From assembly GCA_003218935.1 (NCBI GenBank), contig QHPA01000056.1:1-6639 (forward strand): DNA of 6,639 nt, read 5' to 3'. Origin of the DNA: Verrucomicrobiota bacterium. Lineage in GTDB: Bacteria; Verrucomicrobiota; Verrucomicrobiia; Limisphaerales; AV2. Of the stretch, positions 5,147 through 6,639 are shown piece by piece. Below the pieces are notes generated by a model. It ran no database searches. It saw only the letters and a program-made list of their open reading frames with translations, and was not told where the DNA came from. Position numbers and translations under genes: made by a program. The stretch's first letter is position 1, and each line of letters opens with the position of its first letter.

Positions 5147-5352
5147 ATCAATCTTTCGTCACCGCCAACGGCAAGCCAGTGGCGACCAGGCTCCCCTGCT
5201 CCATCGAGGAGTTTCTGGTCGCGCAAGAACTTTTGCCGCGCAACGTCGTGGTGGAGCACAACGGCGAGGCGGTTGCGCCGTCGGAATTTTCCAGGCGGCA
5301 ACTCCACGCCGGCGATCGGTTGGAAATCGTCAAGATTGTCGCGGGAGGGTGA
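5143..5352 (+). CDS. thiS: Sulfur carrier protein ThiS
   Basis: ThiS is a small ubiquitin-fold carrier whose C-terminal glycine is adenylated and thiocarboxylated to deliver sulfur to thiazole synthase ThiG. The 69-residue product shows the family layout: MNQSFVTANGKPVAT with the early N-G-K turn, SIEEFLVAQEL helix at 20-30, NVVVEHNGEAVAPSEF at 34-49, the L-x-x-G-D-x-x-E-I-V segment at 54-63, and the diagnostic Gly-Gly C-terminus (KIVAGG). The start is GTG at 5143-5145, overlapping the TGA (5144-5146) of the pilin-like gene in a GTGA arrangement, so it depends on translation of that gene. It lies downstream of thiH on the same strand; thiG is not visible. A hairpin begins one base after its stop. 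Confidence 0.9.
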   Translation: MNQSFVTANGKPVATRLPCSIEEFLVAQELLPRNVVVEHNGEAVAPSEFSRRQLHAGDRLEIVKIVAGG

Positions 5353-5391
5353 CGCCGGCAGAAAAGCTTGGCTCCTCGATTTCTGCCGCCG
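5353..5391. terminator. Hairpin between convergent genes
   Basis: CGCCGGCAGAAA (5353-5364) and TTTCTGCCGCCG (5380-5391) form a 12-bp stem with one mismatch and a 15-base loop. It lies immediately after the thiS stop and 22 bases beyond the end of the convergent minus-strand gene, the usual place for a shared terminator. Neither strand has a clear T-run after the stem, so intrinsic termination is not certain. Confidence 0.5.
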
Positions 5392-5413
5392 CGCGAAGAC
5401 AGAATTTCAACCC

Positions 5414-5896
5414 TCAGTTTCCCGCCCGTTTCTTGCGCTTGCGCTGAAAGTCCCAGACGCCGATTGCGACAAGGAACACGGCAAGGAACAGACCGCCGAG
5501 ATACTTGATTCTTCCCGTCTCGACCGTCCGCCAAATGTCGTAGCCGCCGAGGCATACCCCAGCCAGAATGTAATACCACCATTTCCAGGTGTCCCCTTGG
5601 CCACCCGGTCCCCATTCCTGCTGAGGCCGGGCCACCGCGCGCGCCGCGGCGGCGGGCGACGGTGGCGCGGGCGCAGGAGGCGCGACGGCTGCCGGCGCGG
5701 GCGTCGCCCTCAACCGGGCAACTCCGGGCGCCGCGCCCTGGACGGCGAGCGCCTGGGCGATAATGGAATCGGCAGCAGCAGTGCCGTCGGCGCCGCAAAC
5801 CGGGCATTGCACCGGCGCCGGCATACGGCCCTCAGCCGGTTCGATGTCGAAGGCGTACTTCTGTCCACAGCCGCAGAGAATCTTCACTGGCATCAT
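5414..5896 (-). CDS. Zinc-ribbon protein with Pro/Ala linker and two membrane helices
   Basis: I do not recognise a named family. The 160-residue protein starts with KILCGCGQKYAFDI and has C8, C10, C31 and C34 arranged as CxC...CxxC, a likely zinc ribbon. Residues 54-95 are a low-complexity Ala/Pro-rich linker. Two hydrophobic helices follow, about 104-122 (WKWWYYILAGVCLGGYDIW) and 132-150, then a basic tail (QRKRKKR). By the positive-inside rule the tail, and so also the N-terminal ribbon, should face the cytoplasm. The Shine-Dalgarno AGGAGG (5910-5905), 8 bases before the ATG at 5896-5894, is a perfect match and the strongest in the window; M2 is a second possible start. The gene is 149 bases downstream of the exported-protein gene on the same strand and may share its transcript. 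Confidence 0.8.
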   Translation of the reverse strand: MMPVKILCGCGQKYAFDIEPAEGRMPAPVQCPVCGADGTAAADSIIAQALAVQGAAPGVARLRATPAPAAVAPPAPAPPSPAAAARAVARPQQEWGPGGQGDTWKWWYYILAGVCLGGYDIWRTVETGRIKYLGGLFLAVFLVAIGVWDFQRKRKKRAGN

Positions 5897-6045
5897 GATC
5901 AGAGCCTCCTGGACACGTCAGGTTGTCGCCGCCCGGACCGGGAAAAACCGTCAGCGCACACTCCACATGCACGGCCGGGTCTGTCCTGTGCGGGATGGGT
6001 CACGAATTGATCCAAGCATGGCAGCGGTTTTTTGTGAAGGATTAT

Positions 6046-6543
6046 TCAATCCGCATCCAGCGGCTTGTCCCTGCGGACGACGACGAACCAGGGGTCTCCG
6101 CTCTTGGAATCGCCACCGAGGATGGTCATGTGTTGGCGGATAGGCTGGTGGGAGCAGCGCGTCAACCCGCCGTTGTGAAACAGGCGGATTTGCGTATTGG
6201 GCGGGTCGAGCAATTTGATTTCCACCGTGCGTTCGGGCGTCAGCCGGAGTTTGGCCACCTTGCCCTTCGCAAGCGTCGCCGACTCGCGTTTCACTTCCCA
6301 GTAATTCGTCCAGCGGAACACCGTCCGCAGATTTTTGTTCAATTTCGGCCCGATGGCCTTCCAACTCGGGTCATCCGGTTTGTCCGAGTCTGCTCCCCGA
6401 ATGAGTTGAACGTGGAAAGTGACCTTCTGCGCGTCCTCGGCCCTGCCTGCCAAAAACCCCATGAACGCGAGACAAAACAACCAAATGAATTTTTGCGCAG
6501 GCTGAGGCATCGGTTGTCTGACGAAGGAACAACCGCTCCGCAT
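6046..6543 (-). CDS. Putative exported protein of unknown function
   Basis: I cannot assign a function. The 165-residue reading has a hydrophobic stretch at 19-32 (FIWLFCLAFMGFLA) followed by GRAED, which looks like a signal peptide cleaved after A35, leaving about 130 residues outside the cytoplasm. The mature part begins KVTFHVQLIRGADSD and contains the KNLRTVFRWTNYWEVKRE segment, an ERTVEIKLLD strand and a C-terminal DPWFVVVRRDKPLD; it looks like a compact beta-rich domain. The ATG at 6543 is used here, but M12 at 6510 gives a shorter and more ordinary signal peptide; neither has a convincing Shine-Dalgarno site. A 229-residue frame on the opposite strand is rejected as a shadow. The 96 bases to the right edge (6544-6639) hold only a 10-bp palindrome GCTCGCGAGC at 6571-6580. 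Confidence 0.7.
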   Translation of the reverse strand: MRSGCSFVRQPMPQPAQKFIWLFCLAFMGFLAGRAEDAQKVTFHVQLIRGADSDKPDDPSWKAIGPKLNKNLRTVFRWTNYWEVKRESATLAKGKVAKLRLTPERTVEIKLLDPPNTQIRLFHNGGLTRCSHQPIRQHMTILGGDSKSGDPWFVVVRRDKPLDAD

Positions 6544-6639
6544 TCACAAAATTTTTCACCATTTGGCTTGGCTCGCGAGCAAAGGAAGGCTTGCCTCGAT
6601 GGTTGGCCATAACTTTCTCTCGTCGCGTTTTGAAGGTCG

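Noticed and set aside
5273..6010. Open frame of 245 codons on the plus strand after thiS
   Set aside because: It overlaps the end of thiS and the zinc-ribbon gene in antisense, with low-complexity Arg/Gly-rich translation and no motif.
5923..6612. Open frame of 229 codons on the plus strand opposite the exported protein
   Set aside because: The minus-strand frame has a signal-peptide pattern and protein-like composition; the plus frame has neither, nor a ribosome site.

Overview
This window most resembles a chromosomal segment of a Verrucomicrobiota bacterium, perhaps a Pedosphaera/Limisphaerales relative. That is an inference from overall style, not from a marker gene: a GC-rich core of biosynthetic genes, short intergenic 7-base repeat arrays, a Uma2-family nuclease, and uncharacterised proteins with signal peptides, membrane helices or zinc ribbons. 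No rRNA, tRNA, CRISPR array or complete transposase was seen.

Left part, minus strand (about 1-2605), read right to left: hisD (histidinol dehydrogenase), a small membrane-anchored protein of unknown function, a broken 5' fragment of hisC, a HicB/HicA toxin-antitoxin pair, and the start of a second hisC copy that runs off the left edge. Neither hisC copy is in the supplied gene calls; both were found by translating the DNA. An 84-bp stretch of hisC is present twice at 75/84 identity, flanking hicBA. The hisC attached to the rest of the gene has lost its normal N-terminus, which is replaced by a leader encoded by a heptamer repeat array.

Middle part, plus strand: a Uma2-family protein divergent from hisD, then thiH (2-iminoacetate synthase), a low-GC pilin-like membrane protein, and thiS (sulfur carrier). 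thiH and thiS both feed thiazole formation in thiamine synthesis. The pilin-like gene sits between them and overlaps thiS by 4 bases. thiH carries an in-frame 50-bp palindromic element, and its last 18 bases are duplicated on the far side of a second heptamer array.

Right part, minus strand: a putative exported protein, then a zinc-ribbon protein with two membrane helices, which converges on thiS across a hairpin.

The main themes are insertions and duplications at the ends of biosynthetic genes, short repeats acting as coding sequence, and promoter-like -10 boxes only 6-11 bases from start codons without Shine-Dalgarno sites, which suggests leaderless or near-leaderless transcripts.
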